Below the pieces are notes generated by a model. The model made no database searches, had not been told where the DNA came from, and was given only the letters and a program-made list of their open reading frames with translations. 64,000 nucleotides of DNA from Lichenicoccus sp963693035 (GTDB lineage: Bacteria; Pseudomonadota; Alphaproteobacteria; Acetobacterales; Acetobacteraceae): assembly GCA_963693035.2 (NCBI GenBank), contig CAXMMQ010000008.1, forward strand, positions 186,001 to 250,000, written 5' to 3'. Position 1 is the first letter of the stretch. The number at the start of each line of letters is the position of its first letter. The position numbers were made by a program, and so were the translations under genes. Below are positions 10,966 to 20,989 of this stretch, one piece after another.

Positions 10966-12414
10966 TCAGGCCGCCATCCAGCGGCCCATGATCGCATCCA
11001 CCGGGATCGCGATGCCGCCAAGCTGCCTGATGTGCGCAGAGCAGATCGCGCCAGGCAGGCCGGCGCCGACCAGGAACACCGCCCCCTCGTACGGCACCAC
11101 CAGCTCTTCCAGCACCTGATCGAGGCGGTCCGGCGCCGCTCCCCCACCACGCAGCGCCACCGGAACGCCCGGACCGTCCAGCGGCGCGGGGAGCAGCCAT
11201 GTGGCGGTCTCGGCGATGCGGCAGAAGCGCGCCAGCCGCGCCGCGAGGTCGGGATGGCAGCCCACATAGCCTATGAAGGGCAGTCCCTCGAGCAGCGGCC
11301 GGAGGAACGGCAGGGCGTCGTGCAGCTCGGCCATGATGCCGAGCGGGACGAAGTGCCGGTCCGGCCGCCGCAGCACCAGGGTCTGCATCTCGGCGAGGAA
11401 GCCGAACACCTGCATCTCCGCGCCCAGCACCGCTTCGTCCGCCAGCCCCACCACGTCGGCCTGGTTCAGGGCGGCCAGCAACCGGCTGGCGAAGCGGCCG
11501 GCGGCGAGGCTGCCGGCGCTCTCGATGGTGGCGCCGAACCAGCCCTGCCACACCGAGTTGGCAACCGCAGACAGCTCCTCCTCGTCCAGCACGGCTGCTG
11601 CGTGCTGCGCCGGATGCTCGCCGGCGTGGCGCCCCGCCAGGCGACTGGCATAGGCGGCCATGCGGGCCTCGGGCTGGGTCAGCAGGATCATGCTCAGCGG
11701 GCGTCGCCGCGCGATGCTGCGCTCCAGCAGCGTCTCCAGCCCCGGCGCGTCGAGCCAGCGCGTCGAGCGCCGCACGGCGTCGAACTGCGCCATGATTGCA
11801 TCATGGCCGTGATGCAGCGCGAGCTTGGCGTTGGCGAGATGCACGTACGGCATGAACGGCGACGCCACCTCGCGGGCCAGCGCGCGCAGCAGCGGCTCCG
11901 CTCCCAGCAGCTCGTGGTAGCCGCCGGTCAGGGTGAGCGCGCTGGTGTAGTTCCACAGCGCACTGTCGCGATGACCCAGCGCCGGTGCCGCGATGCGCAG
12001 GTGCGGCAGCGCGCCGGCCGGATCACCGGCCGCGAACCGGCGCGCCCCGATACGGTTGTGCAGCAACGCATCGTCGGGCGTCGCGGCCAGCATGGTCCGC
12101 TCGGCCTGTGCATGCTGCCCGGCTGCAAGCCGGTCGGACGTGAGCGGATCAGGGCCGCTGCCGCCGAGCTGCACGAGGAGCTGGCAGACCGGCAGGATGT
12201 CGGGCCACAGGTCGAACGCGCGCCGGCAGGCGACCAGCGCGTCCGCCGCCTCGCCGGTCGCCGACAGCAGGCGCGCGCGCTGGAACCAGGCGCCGGCATC
12301 CCCGGGGTCCGCCTCCAGCAGGGCGTCCACCAGCGCCGCCGCCGCCGCCAGTTCGCCGCCGGTCACGCATGCCTCGGCCTCGGCCAGATCGGCTCCGACC
12401 GGGCGCGCGATCAT
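10966..12414 (-). CDS. TPR-domain protein with a possible glycosyltransferase-like C-terminal domain
   Basis: 482 residues. The first 150 or so are tetratricopeptide-like helices (AAAALVDALLEADPGDAGAW, then ALVACRRAFDLWPD). The C-terminal third contains DRHFVPLGIMAELHDALPFLRP, and ends with EGAVFLVGAGLPGAICSAHI and GIAIPVDAIMGRWM. That closing pattern is reminiscent of GT-D-type sugar transferase modules, but this is inference from style, not a proven motif. Its ATG overlaps the TGA of the upstream GT61 gene (ATGA), so the two are co-translated and probably act together on surface glycans. Confidence 0.6.
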   Translation of the reverse strand: MIARPVGADLAEAEACVTGGELAAAAALVDALLEADPGDAGAWFQRARLLSATGEAADALVACRRAFDLWPDILPVCQLLVQLGGSGPDPLTSDRLAAGQHAQAERTMLAATPDDALLHNRIGARRFAAGDPAGALPHLRIAAPALGHRDSALWNYTSALTLTGGYHELLGAEPLLRALAREVASPFMPYVHLANAKLALHHGHDAIMAQFDAVRRSTRWLDAPGLETLLERSIARRRPLSMILLTQPEARMAAYASRLAGRHAGEHPAQHAAAVLDEEELSAVANSVWQGWFGATIESAGSLAAGRFASRLLAALNQADVVGLADEAVLGAEMQVFGFLAEMQTLVLRRPDRHFVPLGIMAELHDALPFLRPLLEGLPFIGYVGCHPDLAARLARFCRIAETATWLLPAPLDGPGVPVALRGGGAAPDRLDQVLEELVVPYEGAVFLVGAGLPGAICSAHIRQLGGIAIPVDAIMGRWMAA

Positions 12415-13526
12415 GCCGCATCCAGCGCCGACACCGCCTGCTCGACCTGCCGTTCGTCGAGGCCGCCGAGGCTATCGAGCGTCACGTAGCGATGACGGCG
12501 CACTGCGGACGCGACATAGAACCATGGCCGGAACGACTGGCTTCCGTCGAGCGCGCGGTTCAGTTCCAGCACGCGCAGGCCTCCGGCGTGGAACAGGATG
12601 TTGGTCAGCCCCGCGCCGTGCGGGGACACCAGGCGCGTCGCCCCGGCGACGATCGAGATCTGCTGCAGCAGGTCGATGCCCTCAAAATTCACGGTCCGGA
12701 ACCCGTGCCGATCGAGTACCGCTGAGACGATGCCGTTGATGTCCTCGCCGATCCTGCTTGAGACACCTCCGGATCTCGCCAGATGGATATTATCGAACGC
12801 GTGCGACGTCGGAATCGCGTGCACCCGCATGTGGTCGAAGACGCCCGTGAAGGCGTCAAGATACATGATGTCGGTCGGCGCGCCCGGCTCGGTCCAGAAG
12901 AAGTGCAGCCGGCGCGCGCGATACAGGCCGGGCGGCAACGACGTCACCCTGCCGGCAAGTCCACTGAACTCCAAGGATTGCTGCCAGGTGGTCTCGCCGT
13001 AGGAGATGCCGCCGCTGCGCGCCGCCACCCGGTAGTCCGGGATCGCGATCATCACCGACGGCTCCAGGTGCCGCGCCGCCAGGAAGGCCTTCGTGAGGCT
13101 GAAGCACATCCAGTGAAAGTAGTTGCGCCAGGCTCCGTCGAAGCCGACGAACACCTCCTCGAGCTGCGAGGCTTCGGGCAGGTCCAGCACCGTCTCGGGC
13201 GCTTCTCCCGCCTGCTTCAGGCCACGAAATGCCGCGGTCTGGTGGATCGGACGCCCGTCCTCGGCGAGAATGGTGCCGTCCAGCCCGTGCCCGATGAAGA
13301 AGTGGCCGTTCTCGATGGTATAGAGGCGGAGTTGCAGCGGCGGCGACTCGAGGGCGCCGTCGCGGTCCTGCACCGAGGCGCCGCGAATGCCGCCCATGAG
13401 CGCGCACAGGTCCTGTCCGGGGTAGGCGAGCGCAGGAGACGCGAGACTGCGCCGCGGTTGCGACGCGACGGTTGCGGCGGCGGGCAGATCAGCGACTTCG
13501 AGAAAACGCCTCACGACAAACTGCAT
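12411..13526 (-). CDS. GT61-family (DUF563) glycosyltransferase
   Basis: 371 residues. Features of the GT61/DUF563 family are visible: GAWRNYFHWMCFSLTKAFLAA (FHW region) in the middle, LARSGGVSSRI, then FEGIDLLQQISIVAGATRLV and SPHGAGLTNILF, where the HGAGL motif is diagnostic. These enzymes move a sugar, often xylose in eukaryotes, from a nucleotide donor; an adjacent UDP-xylose supply (uxs, ugd) makes a pentose transfer plausible but unproven. First gene of a two-gene unit with the overlapping TPR protein. About 250 bases separate it from the divergent sensor kinase. Confidence 0.8.
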   Translation of the reverse strand: MQFVVRRFLEVADLPAAATVASQPRRSLASPALAYPGQDLCALMGGIRGASVQDRDGALESPPLQLRLYTIENGHFFIGHGLDGTILAEDGRPIHQTAAFRGLKQAGEAPETVLDLPEASQLEEVFVGFDGAWRNYFHWMCFSLTKAFLAARHLEPSVMIAIPDYRVAARSGGISYGETTWQQSLEFSGLAGRVTSLPPGLYRARRLHFFWTEPGAPTDIMYLDAFTGVFDHMRVHAIPTSHAFDNIHLARSGGVSSRIGEDINGIVSAVLDRHGFRTVNFEGIDLLQQISIVAGATRLVSPHGAGLTNILFHAGGLRVLELNRALDGSQSFRPWFYVASAVRRHRYVTLDSLGGLDERQVEQAVSALDAA

Positions 13527-13776
13527 GCGGCGCCCTCATGAGCTTGAAACCCCGGACGCCGGGGTCTCGCGGCATTCTACAGCATGGGCGGCGGATCACG
13601 CAGGAAGATGGTGCGGATTCCCCCCTCGGCTTGCAGCGCGACATGCCGGCGGACTCCTGTTGCTCGCTAGCCTGCCAGACCTGAACTTCTTGTTCCGGAT
13701 TACCTGCGATTGCCGATCGTCTTTGTTGCTTTAGTGTTATGATCTGCGTGACCGCAGGTGTGGTCACTGGATCGAC

Positions 13777-15714
13777 ATGAGCTTCAAGGTTACCGCCGCG
13801 CCGCCTGTCTCCACTCCGGCCGACGATCTCGTGCAGGGCATCACCGACTATGCCATCTACCGGCTCGACGCCGACGGCACCGTGCTGAGCTGGAACCCGG
13901 GCGCAGAGCGGTTTAAGGGCTACACGGCGAGCGAGATCATCGGCCGCAACTACACCTGCTTCTTCACGGAGAACGATATCGCGGGCGGGATGCCGCTGAC
14001 AGACCTTGCGATCGCACGCGAGACCGGCCGCTTTGAAGGCGAAGGCTGGCGGCTGCGCAAGGATGGCACTCGCTTCTGGGCCAGTGTGGTGATCGACCGG
14101 CTGCAGAACGCGAGCGGTGATTTCGACGGTTTCGGCAAGATCACCCGCGACATCAGCGACAACCGGGCTGTCCAGCAGGCGCTCCGGCTGAGCGAGCAGC
14201 GTTTCAGGTTGCTGGTCGACAGCTTCGTACACTACGCGATCTTCACGCTCGACCCGAACGGGCTGCTGACCAGTTGGAACCTGGGTGCCGAGCGTGCCAA
14301 TGGCTACACGCAGGACGAGATCCTCGGCGAGAGCTACGCACGATTCTTCACCGCGGAAGACCAGGCCGCCGGCAAGCCGGCCCAGACGCTGGCCACAGCG
14401 CGGACCAACGGACGATACGAGGGCGAAGGCTGGCGGGTACGCAAGGACGGCAGCCGGTTCCTGGCCAACATCGTGATCGACCTGATGCACGACGAGGACG
14501 GCACCTTTGCCGGCTACGCCAATATCACCCGGGACATCACCGAGAAGCACGCGCTGGAAGCCGCGCGCGAGCAGATCTACCACTCGCAGAAGATGGAGAC
14601 GGTCGGGCAGCTCACCGGTGGAGTTGCGCATGATTTCAACAACCTGCTGACGGCCGTGAGCGGCAGCCTCGCCCTGGTCATGGCCACCAGCACCGATGAG
14701 CGGGTACGGCACCTCATCGAGGTGGCGCAACGGGCTGCCGATCGCGGCGCCAGGCTGACGCACCAGTTGCTGGCCTTTTCGCGTCGCCAGATCCTGCAAC
14801 CGCAGACGTCGGACATCAACGAGCTGATCGCGCGGTTCGAGATCCTGTTCAGGCGGGCGGCTGGCGAGACCATCAACCTGCAGCTCGATCTTGCCCCGGC
14901 GATCTGGCTCAGCGAGATCGACCCGGCACAGTTCCAGTCGGCCCTGCTCAACCTCGTCGTGAACGCACGCGACGCCATGCCGAAAGGCGGCGCGCTCACC
15001 ATCGAGACGCGCAACCTGGAGATAGGCGCGGCGGATGCGATCCGGCTCCGCGAGATCACGCGCGGTCCGTACATCTGCATCACGGTGCATGATTCCGGCG
15101 CCGGGATGGAGCCATCGGTCCGCGACCGCGCGATCGAGCCGTTCTTCACCACCAGGGATGTCGGCCAGGGCTCGGGGCTCGGATTGAGCCAGGTCTATGG
15201 CTTCGTCCGGCAAAGCGAAGGCCAGATCGAGATCGAGAGCGCGCCCGGCGCCGGCACCTCGGTCAGCCTGTATCTCCCGCAATCACGCCAACCCGTCATA
15301 GAGGACGCACTCATGGAAGCACCCAAGCCCGACACCAGCCACGGCACCATCCTTGTGGTCGAAGACGATCCCGACGTGCTCGAGATCGCGGTCGCCGCAG
15401 TCGAGAGTTTCGGCTACAAGGTGCACGCTGCGCGCGATGGCGAGGAGGCGCTGGCGATCCTGCTGTCGGAAAAGCCGGTCGACCTGCTGTTCACCGACGT
15501 GGTCATGCCGAAAGGCCTGAGCGGCGTCGATCTCGCCCGCGATGCACGACTGCTGCAGCCGAAAATCCCGGTGCTGATGGCGTCGGGCTACCCGCGCGAA
15601 GCCATGCAGGAACGCAAGGATGACAGCGAGAACATGGCCTTCATTGCCAAGCCCTACACGTTGTCGGCGCTGAGCGAGAAGCTGGATGTGATGACGCGGC
15701 ACGCTTCGGGTTGA
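13777..15714 (+). CDS. Hybrid sensor histidine kinase with two PAS domains and a receiver
   Basis: 645 residues, no membrane segment, so a cytoplasmic sensor. Two PAS/PAC domains (about 20-130 and 145-255) are near copies: both hold LSWNPGAE/TSWNLGAE, ARETGRFEGEGWRLRKDG and ITRDI. A HisKA region follows with phospho-acceptor His285 in GGVAHDFNNLL, then a HATPase with NLVVNARDAMP, DSGAGM and GSGLGLSQVYGF. The C-terminal receiver has the acidic pair VVEDDPD and phospho-acceptor Asp574 in LLFTDVVMP. No effector domain or cognate regulator lies nearby. It sits between two GT61 genes, which hints at control of surface polysaccharide. Confidence 0.92.
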   Translation: MSFKVTAAPPVSTPADDLVQGITDYAIYRLDADGTVLSWNPGAERFKGYTASEIIGRNYTCFFTENDIAGGMPLTDLAIARETGRFEGEGWRLRKDGTRFWASVVIDRLQNASGDFDGFGKITRDISDNRAVQQALRLSEQRFRLLVDSFVHYAIFTLDPNGLLTSWNLGAERANGYTQDEILGESYARFFTAEDQAAGKPAQTLATARTNGRYEGEGWRVRKDGSRFLANIVIDLMHDEDGTFAGYANITRDITEKHALEAAREQIYHSQKMETVGQLTGGVAHDFNNLLTAVSGSLALVMATSTDERVRHLIEVAQRAADRGARLTHQLLAFSRRQILQPQTSDINELIARFEILFRRAAGETINLQLDLAPAIWLSEIDPAQFQSALLNLVVNARDAMPKGGALTIETRNLEIGAADAIRLREITRGPYICITVHDSGAGMEPSVRDRAIEPFFTTRDVGQGSGLGLSQVYGFVRQSEGQIEIESAPGAGTSVSLYLPQSRQPVIEDALMEAPKPDTSHGTILVVEDDPDVLEIAVAAVESFGYKVHAARDGEEALAILLSEKPVDLLFTDVVMPKGLSGVDLARDARLLQPKIPVLMASGYPREAMQERKDDSENMAFIAKPYTLSALSEKLDVMTRHASG

Positions 15715-15735
15715 TGGCGCCCCACGACCACTTGT

Positions 15736-16872
15736 TCACCCGGCGGGTAGCGACATCAGCATGAGAGCCTGTCGCAGCGCGGCGGCCTCGATGTCGAACT
15801 GGAACCGCGTCTCCAGGAACGGTACCGGCCCGAGCACGTAGCCGCACTCCTGTCCAAGCGCTTGCGCAAGTCCGGACTGCAGGAAACCGGGATGGCGCGC
15901 TGCGCCGCGCAGGCCGCAGACGATGGCGCCCGCCGGCGAGAAGATCGAGGCATGCAGGCCGGAGCCGTATTCGCCCACGATCCTGCGAGCCGAACGGAAC
16001 AGCGCGATCTGCTCGCCCAGCGCCAAGCGTTCCGGGTACACCACGGTATAGCCTTCGCCGACTGCAAGGTGCTCGATCTCCTCGCGGTTGCGCATGGCGC
16101 GCCCGTCGCGGTTCGCCCGGGCCCGCGAGATGAAGAGATGCGCAGGTGGCGCGTCCTCCGCCGGCCTGCCACCCTGGTGTCGATCAATGGCATCAATGAG
16201 GAAGTCGACGGCGCCCCTAAAGAGCCTTGAGGCACGGCTGCCTGATCTTAGCAGCACCGGAACAATGAGTTCGTGTGCGGTGACGATCTCGCCGAGCGGG
16301 TCGTAGGTCAGCAACTGGCCCGGGCGGATCCCCACGATTTCCAACCAGGAGTGCCCGAAGCCCTGCATGTCCGAGGGCACGAGGTACGTGAGGCCGGTGC
16401 AATCCAGCCCGGCCTGCTGCAGCGCGAACAGCTTGGGCATAATGTCCACCAGCCAGTGACCATAGACGTCGTAGCCGCCGCCCAGCAGCAGCACGGCGCG
16501 ATCGACCGTGCGATGCGCGTAGGTCGCAGATGGTAGAAGGCGTCCAGACGCGACCTGGCTGCGACAATACTCGACGCTGTGACCGAGATGGTTGCTAGCC
16601 AGCAGCACGCCGTCGCGCACCATCATACCGGAGGCGGTTACGCCGACATCACGCAGACGATAGACTCCAGTGTCGGCCTCTCCCACATGGTTGTGGTAGT
16701 ACGCGGACAACGCCGACGGGCAATCACCGAGCATGAAGGCCGGGGCGCGTATTGCCGTTTTTGTCCATGGCGAAAGGGCGTGCCAAGCAACCCAATCCGG
16801 TTGGGTATGCGGCGGTGTCGGGAGGAGTTCGTGAACGGCCTCAAAGGGCAAGATCGTCACGTCGGTCTGCAT
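15736..16872 (-). CDS. GT61-family (DUF563) glycosyltransferase, second copy
   Basis: About 378 residues from ATG 16872 (an upstream ATG at 16896 adds eight). It has the GT61 layout: GGYDVYGHWLVDIMPKLFAL in the middle (the HW motif), LFISRARANRDGR, and a C-terminal RRIVGEYGSGLHASIFSPAG that matches the family's (G/H)xGxGLxN/H step. It is only distantly similar to the copy at 12.4-13.5 kb. Convergent with the hybrid kinase, 21 bases apart. Likely transfers a sugar onto exported glycan; donor unknown. Confidence 0.72.
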   Translation of the reverse strand: MQTDVTILPFEAVHELLPTPPHTQPDWVAWHALSPWTKTAIRAPAFMLGDCPSALSAYYHNHVGEADTGVYRLRDVGVTASGMMVRDGVLLASNHLGHSVEYCRSQVASGRLLPSATYAHRTVDRAVLLLGGGYDVYGHWLVDIMPKLFALQQAGLDCTGLTYLVPSDMQGFGHSWLEIVGIRPGQLLTYDPLGEIVTAHELIVPVLLRSGSRASRLFRGAVDFLIDAIDRHQGGRPAEDAPPAHLFISRARANRDGRAMRNREEIEHLAVGEGYTVVYPERLALGEQIALFRSARRIVGEYGSGLHASIFSPAGAIVCGLRGAARHPGFLQSGLAQALGQECGYVLGPVPFLETRFQFDIEAAALRQALMLMSLPAG

Positions 16873-17087
16873 ACCGCGACAACACAGCGGCCGCATTCTG
16901 CGGCAGTCGCTCCGGCAGCGTCACGAGCGTTCCCCCTGCTCCAGGATGCCAGGCTAGCACGGCTAGAGCAGCATCCAATCAATTGGAACCGCTTCGCGAC
17001 GGCAAGTGTCAGATAAAGCTGCTCCATCAAACGACAAGCAGAGCATGGTCGACCGAATCATGCTGTGGCTGGTGAAAGTCGTTGCTT

Positions 17088-19527
17088 CTACTGATACCAT
17101 TGCGTCGGACTGAGGCTGCTGAATAGGCCGTCGGCCCCCGAGGCAAGGGTCACCGCTGCGTTGACGCCGCCGGCTTCGATGGTAGCTCCGGCAGCCGGAT
17201 AGATCAGGCAAGCATTGCCGCTGCGGTTGAGCAGCCTGATCTCGATGTCGGTTCCGGAGGGCGCTCCTGCCGGAAGTATGAACGCGGGTCGCACCACTTG
17301 CACAGGATGTGATCACGCTGAGATGCGCGGAGAGCGGGGTGGCACCTGCCTGTAAGGTTCCGGCTCCCGCCAGGACATTGGCCGCGGTCTGGCGCAGCGG
17401 AACCGTTTAGCATCGTGCTGCCATCCGTGTTGAACTGCCGCGTTGTAGCCGCCGGCCGTCTTGACGTAGAGGCTCTGCGTTCCAGTTTCCTGAAGGATAT
17501 CGAAGCCGGAGCCGGTTAGATTGAAGACCAGGTTTCCAGCCGCCCGCGCGCCGTTGAACGTTGCAGCGATGCCATTGACGGTGGTCGCGGCGAGCTGCGT
17601 CCCCTGTAGACCGGCTGCGACGCTCGCATAGAACAACTGGTTGCCGGCGCCGTCCGATGCCCTAAGTGCCGCTCCAGTATCGAGGATCTCTAGGTCGGGC
17701 GCGTCCGTGCCGGTCGCCGCCGGCTTGTAGAAGTTGATCGTTGGGAACGCTCCGGCAGGAAGCGTCGTATCCCCCAGGTCGATCTCTCCGGCGCTTTTCG
17801 TCAAAACTGCGACTCCGCCCACCCCGGAGCTGCCGGCTCCGGCCCTGTAACCTCCGGCCGCGTTCAGGATACCGGTTGCCGCGAGGGTTCCCGTGGTCGC
17901 GAGGTTGCCGCTGCCGTCGATGTCCAGTCCCGACTGCGGCAGTTGGACGCCCGTCCGCCGCCGGCAGCAGCGGTGCAGCACCCGCGCTCGCCGTGGCCGG
18001 GCCGCCGCCGAAATGCGCCGAGCTTCCGAACATGTCGCCGCCATGCCCGATCCATGCCAGGGCGCTGTAGCCCAGGCCGGTGCCTTCGCCGTTGCGGCCG
18101 CTGTCGGTGCCTACGACCAGACCGTTCTCCACCATCTGCCCCGCGTCGATCCAGATGCCGTTCATCGAGGGCCCCGAACCGCCGACCCGCACGGTGTCGC
18201 TGACCGGTGTTGCGCCGCTGCTGAGAAAGGTGGCCACCTCCTTGTTCAGGATGTCGCCGAGGTAGGGCGCAGCCCGGGTCGCGTTGTTGACCAGGCTTTC
18301 CTCATCATTCGCGACGGTGCCGTCGGTACCGGCAGCGATCTGCAGCAGGCTCTCCTCGCCCCACATCGAGCCTTGCGTCACCAGCGGTCCGAGCTGGCCC
18401 TGTATCGACACGCCGACCGCGCCGCGACCGATGTCGGCCGAGGCGTCGCTGCCGCCGCACGTCATGCCGGCGATCGCCTCGAAGCAGCTATTGTCGTTGT
18501 CGGAGAAACTGATACTGGCGGCATTCTTCTGGTACTGGTGCGTGGAGTTGGTCTGCGCGAAGGTCAGGTCGACCTGCAGTCCGTTTTCGTTGTCCGGATA
18601 GTTCAGTGTCTTGATCAACGTCTGCCCCGTCGGCGACTGCTCGACGCCGGCATTCGGTCCATCATTGATCGCCGAGCCCTGCGCAAGTTCCGCATTATCA
18701 AGTATCCAGGACACCGCCGGCGTCGGCGCCAGCGACATGTGCACACCATACAGGCCCGGGCTCACATGCACAGCACTCTGCCCCCGCGCCAGCGCCACCG
18801 CGTAGGCGCTCTCGAACGCCGCAGTGTCGTCGTGCGGCGAGAGATCGAAATAGATGCTGCTGAGCGCGGTCAGCGGCAAGGCGAGCAGCAGCGGTGACGA
18901 GAGCGTCAGCTGTGTCATGGCCGGGGCCCCTGCACTCGCGGCGAGTTGCGTCACCGCAGTCACCGTGGTCGGCGTGGCGAGCACGCCGCCTGCCGCATAG
19001 ACCTGCCAACCGGCGAAGACGGCGAGACCGGCAGTGAGCGAGGTGTCGGTCAGGGTGATCACGGTGTCGCCGACATTCGCCGGCGCGAACAGGACGCCGC
19101 GCACGCCATTCCCGGTGGCGCCGAAATCCTTTGGATCAGGCAGCCGTGTCAGCTTGCTGCCGAGCACCACCGCCTGAGTGGCTCCGGAGGGAAGGAACGT
19201 CGTCTTGCTGACATCGCCTCCCGCCGATCGCACCGCTCTGTCCGCAGCGCGCTGCGCGGCGGCGGCAGTGGAGATCGCGCCCCCGAGCACCGTCCCGAGC
19301 GCCTCGGTCGAACCGTTCGAAGTGACCGGCAGGCTGCTGAGGGCAGTTCCCGCCGACAGCACGGTCCCGGTCGCGGGCGCCGAGGCCATGGTCTGATTGA
19401 GCATTGCCGCCGTCGGTCCGTCCGCATCTGCCGGACCGCTCGGGAGCAAGACCGGGCCGAGTATCAGAACCACCGCATAGATGTACCTTCTACCGCTATT
19501 GCCGTACATCCTGTTCCCCCGGGACAC
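17088..19527 (-). pseudogene. Frameshifted secreted pectate-lyase-like (beta-helix) surface protein
   Basis: The open part (17662-19527) starts MSRGNRMYG with a signal-peptide-like hydrophobic stretch IYAVVLILGPVLLPSGPADA. It then has the N-terminal signature of right-handed beta-helix proteins: LPDPKDFGATGNGVRG, later SPHDDTAAFESAYAVALARG. Near 17,950-17,965 the homologous frame moves to another phase (SGLDIDGSGNLATTGTL onward, 17313-18044). In 17,303-17,440 it moves twice more (FNTDGSTMLNGSAA, then LRQTAANVLAGAGTLQAGAT) before returning to SGTDIEIRLLNRSGNACLIY and a stop at 17088. At least four small indels therefore separate parts of one gene of about 810 codons. Either a genuine pseudogene or sequencing error; the C-terminal fold is probably a repetitive adhesin or phage-tail-like stalk. 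Confidence 0.75.
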
Positions 19528-19609
19528 AAACGAGTGGTCTTCTCTGCGGGACCTGGGCGGCTGATCACCTGGTCCGGGGGATGAGCTTACGGTGTCTCAA
19601 GATCCCGAC

Positions 19610-20968
19610 CTACGCTTGCTGCCGCATGACCGGAACTGTCTGCCTCAATCGGAACAGATCCGATGCCGCGCGGCAGATCGCGAGCCAGTTCTGATAGGAG
19701 ACCTTCCATGCGTGGCCAGCCGGAGTTCGTTCCGGACCAAGACGATCATTGTATCCCATCATCAGGCCATCTCCGAGATCGTGTACCGACCCGGGCGCGT
19801 GCGAGGCATCGCTTTTCAAGACGACGAGCAGCTTGCGGCTGCCATATCGTTTCACCGCGCGGTGGAGTTCACGTAGGTCCGCTGCAGTGATGCCCTCCTC
19901 GCAGCTATAGACGAAGATCCTGTCATCGGACCGCAGGTCCTCGATCAGATTGCGGCGCAGGTAAGCCAGCCTTGTCACGAGCCTGTCGAAAATCACTGGC
20001 TCGTTCTTCGCGTTGATCGGGATAAAGGTGTGCGAGCCCATTCCGTAGCGATCGTGCGTGCTGGAGTACTCGGTATCGCCCGCATGCAGCCGGGTATGCT
20101 GCGCTGTCCCGACACCTTCAAATTCCTCATCAAGCGCGAGCGTCAGGCTCCCGACCGAGATGGCGGACCAGCGCAGCAGACCAAGCGGCTCTGCACGGAA
20201 GTGCCGTTGCACAAGGCCGAACTCGCAGTTCTCGCCCAGGCTCTCGAAGCTGAGCATGAGCCGCCGATCGGCTTCGCTGGAACCTTCCACGACGTTCGCT
20301 GCCGCCATAGCATCTCGCGCGTGCAGGCTGGGGGGCACCGCGGATGCAATCAAAGCGTCGATGCGGTCCGTTTCCACGGCGAGGCGAGCGCTCGAGACCA
20401 TGTGCCGCACACCCGCATCACTATCCAGCGTTCCCGGATGGACGCCACGCATCAGCTCCGAAGCCCTCAGCACCGCTGGATGGTCGCCAAGATCGTGCCA
20501 CAGCCGCAGGAGATCGATAGCGACCTCGGGATTGCCAGGAAACCGTGGCACTGCTTCCTCGAGCAGCGTCGCGCAGGTGTCGTACCGCTTCATCCGGAGC
20601 AGACACACGGCAATCTGCGTTACGAGTTGGACCTCGTCAGGGAATGACACTGCTCCATGGGTAAGGTGAGCAAGCGCCTGCTCCAGGTGTCCCGCTTCAC
20701 GCAGAGCGTTGCCGCCATGGACGCACGCCGGAGCGTAGGACGGGAAAAGGCCTCGAACCGCCTCCCAGCGAACGAAGGCCTCCGTCCAGTCAGCCGCATG
20801 ATAGGCACTCCAGGCGTGGTCGACAACGTCGTGCATCGAAGGCAGCGTCCTGGTCGTGTCGCTCATCGCCATGCGCACCCACTGGTCCGGCAGCGAGCTT
20901 TCCACTGCCGGAGCGGGCCGGCGGCACTCCAATGTCGAAACGCAACGTACGAGAGATACCTCGATCAT
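19610..20968 (-). CDS. TPR protein with SLGxNCEFG-type C-terminal domain
   Basis: 452 residues. The N-terminal half has TPR-like helices (CVHGGNALREAGHLEQALAHL, TQIAVCLLRMKRYDTCATLL). The C-terminal half opens with FESLGENCEFGLVQRHFRAE then PLGLLRWS, a motif I associate with a DUF1796-like, putatively papain-like or sugar-modifying domain in alphaproteobacterial polysaccharide loci. KNEPVIFDRLVTRLAYLRRNL and RIFVYSCEEGITAADLREL complete the module. Later in-frame starts at 20872 and 20866 are equally possible; none has a clear ribosome site. The location beside GT61 genes suggests glycan assembly; the exact activity is unknown. Confidence 0.65.
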   Translation of the reverse strand: MIEVSLVRCVSTLECRRPAPAVESSLPDQWVRMAMSDTTRTLPSMHDVVDHAWSAYHAADWTEAFVRWEAVRGLFPSYAPACVHGGNALREAGHLEQALAHLTHGAVSFPDEVQLVTQIAVCLLRMKRYDTCATLLEEAVPRFPGNPEVAIDLLRLWHDLGDHPAVLRASELMRGVHPGTLDSDAGVRHMVSSARLAVETDRIDALIASAVPPSLHARDAMAAANVVEGSSEADRRLMLSFESLGENCEFGLVQRHFRAEPLGLLRWSAISVGSLTLALDEEFEGVGTAQHTRLHAGDTEYSSTHDRYGMGSHTFIPINAKNEPVIFDRLVTRLAYLRRNLIEDLRSDDRIFVYSCEEGITAADLRELHRAVKRYGSRKLLVVLKSDASHAPGSVHDLGDGLMMGYNDRLGPERTPAGHAWKVSYQNWLAICRAASDLFRLRQTVPVMRQQA

Positions 20969-20989
20969 AAAGACCGAGGATTGCCGTCA

